A DNA stretch of 64,000 bases from Desulfovibrio sp. (lineage in GTDB: Bacteria > Desulfobacterota > Desulfovibrionia > Desulfovibrionales > Desulfovibrionaceae): positions 186,001-250,000 of the forward strand of contig JALHJW010000002.1 in assembly GCA_022839785.1 (NCBI GenBank). The letters are read 5' to 3'. The notes beneath the pieces are model-generated. The model ran no database searches. It had not been told where the DNA came from and saw only the letters and a list, made by a program, of their open reading frames with translations. The translations under genes and the position numbers were made by a program. Position 1 is the first letter of the stretch, and every line of letters starts with the position of its first letter. Below, piece after piece: positions 63,975-64,000 of the stretch.

Positions 63975-64000
63975 GCGCGCGGGCAGAGGAGCCCGCGCGC
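63975..64000 (+). terminator. Hairpin after cobT at the window end
   Basis: GCGCGCGGGC-AGAGGA-GCCCGCGCGC is a perfect 10-bp stem ending at the last base of the window. Any T-run would lie outside, so it is a probable terminator of cobT. Confidence 0.55.

Overview
The window is GC-rich chromosomal DNA that fits an anaerobic, sulfate-reducing Desulfovibrionaceae-type bacterium. The pointers are a Tmc-type complex (periplasmic tetrahaem cytochrome c3, membrane cytochrome b-like subunit, cytoplasmic CCG iron-sulfur subunit), an operon resembling the Desulfovibrio orange-protein (ORP) cluster with two ferredoxin-containing MinD-like ATPases, a SahR-type regulator beside ahcY, a B12-dependent ribonucleotide reductase, and many c-di-GMP and chemotaxis genes. 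The species assignment is an inference; no rRNA is present.

Layout. Positions 1-2146 are the end of an integrated element: an AlpA/excisionase-like gene running off the left edge, a P4-type tyrosine integrase, short direct repeats, and a 3' half of a tRNA-Thr(CGT) left as an attachment site. Positions 2157-4267 hold a tRNA terminator and an oxidative-stress pair (katA and a PerR-type Fur protein) with a palindromic operator. A MdtABC-like RND pump follows (4578-8809). The tmcA-tmcC-tmcB operon (8905-11317) comes next. Its tmcB contains an in-frame TGA exactly where the family's ECGH-type motif has cysteine, followed by a SECIS-like hairpin, so I read it as a selenoprotein of 431 residues. Positions 11383-25898 are a signalling block: an MCP with an HBM-like sensor, PAS-HD-GYP, a PEP-synthase-like enzyme, a large hybrid kinase, an EAL-CBS-GGDEF protein, and two proteins with an H-box-like segment but no kinase ATPase domain.

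Positions 26011-37704, mostly minus strand, are housekeeping: an HD protein with a degenerate nucleotidyltransferase head, lgt, a phosphofructokinase, ftsEX, nrdJ, an MFS exporter, and the sahR-ahcY operon with its operator. A second RND pump (37833-42191), an MCP with a C-terminal sensor, cheV, two glycosyltransferases, a NOX-like haem/flavin membrane reductase with a small membrane partner, an AMIN-domain protein, recA and alaS follow.

Positions 53668-59744 form an ORP-like accessory region: two DUF134-type HTH proteins (one fused to a NifX/ORP domain, with a second ribosome-binding site inside the fusion), a glycine-rich protein, two ferredoxin-MinD ATPases, another ORP-like protein, a receiver-like protein, and a divergent-side operon of NifX-like, PocR-domain and universal-stress proteins. 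The right end carries hsp20-htpX, a second phosphofructokinase paralogue and cobT. The window closes in a GC-rich hairpin.

Strong rho-independent hairpins separate most convergent units. Nearly all other long open frames are opposite-strand or out-of-frame shadows caused by high GC.
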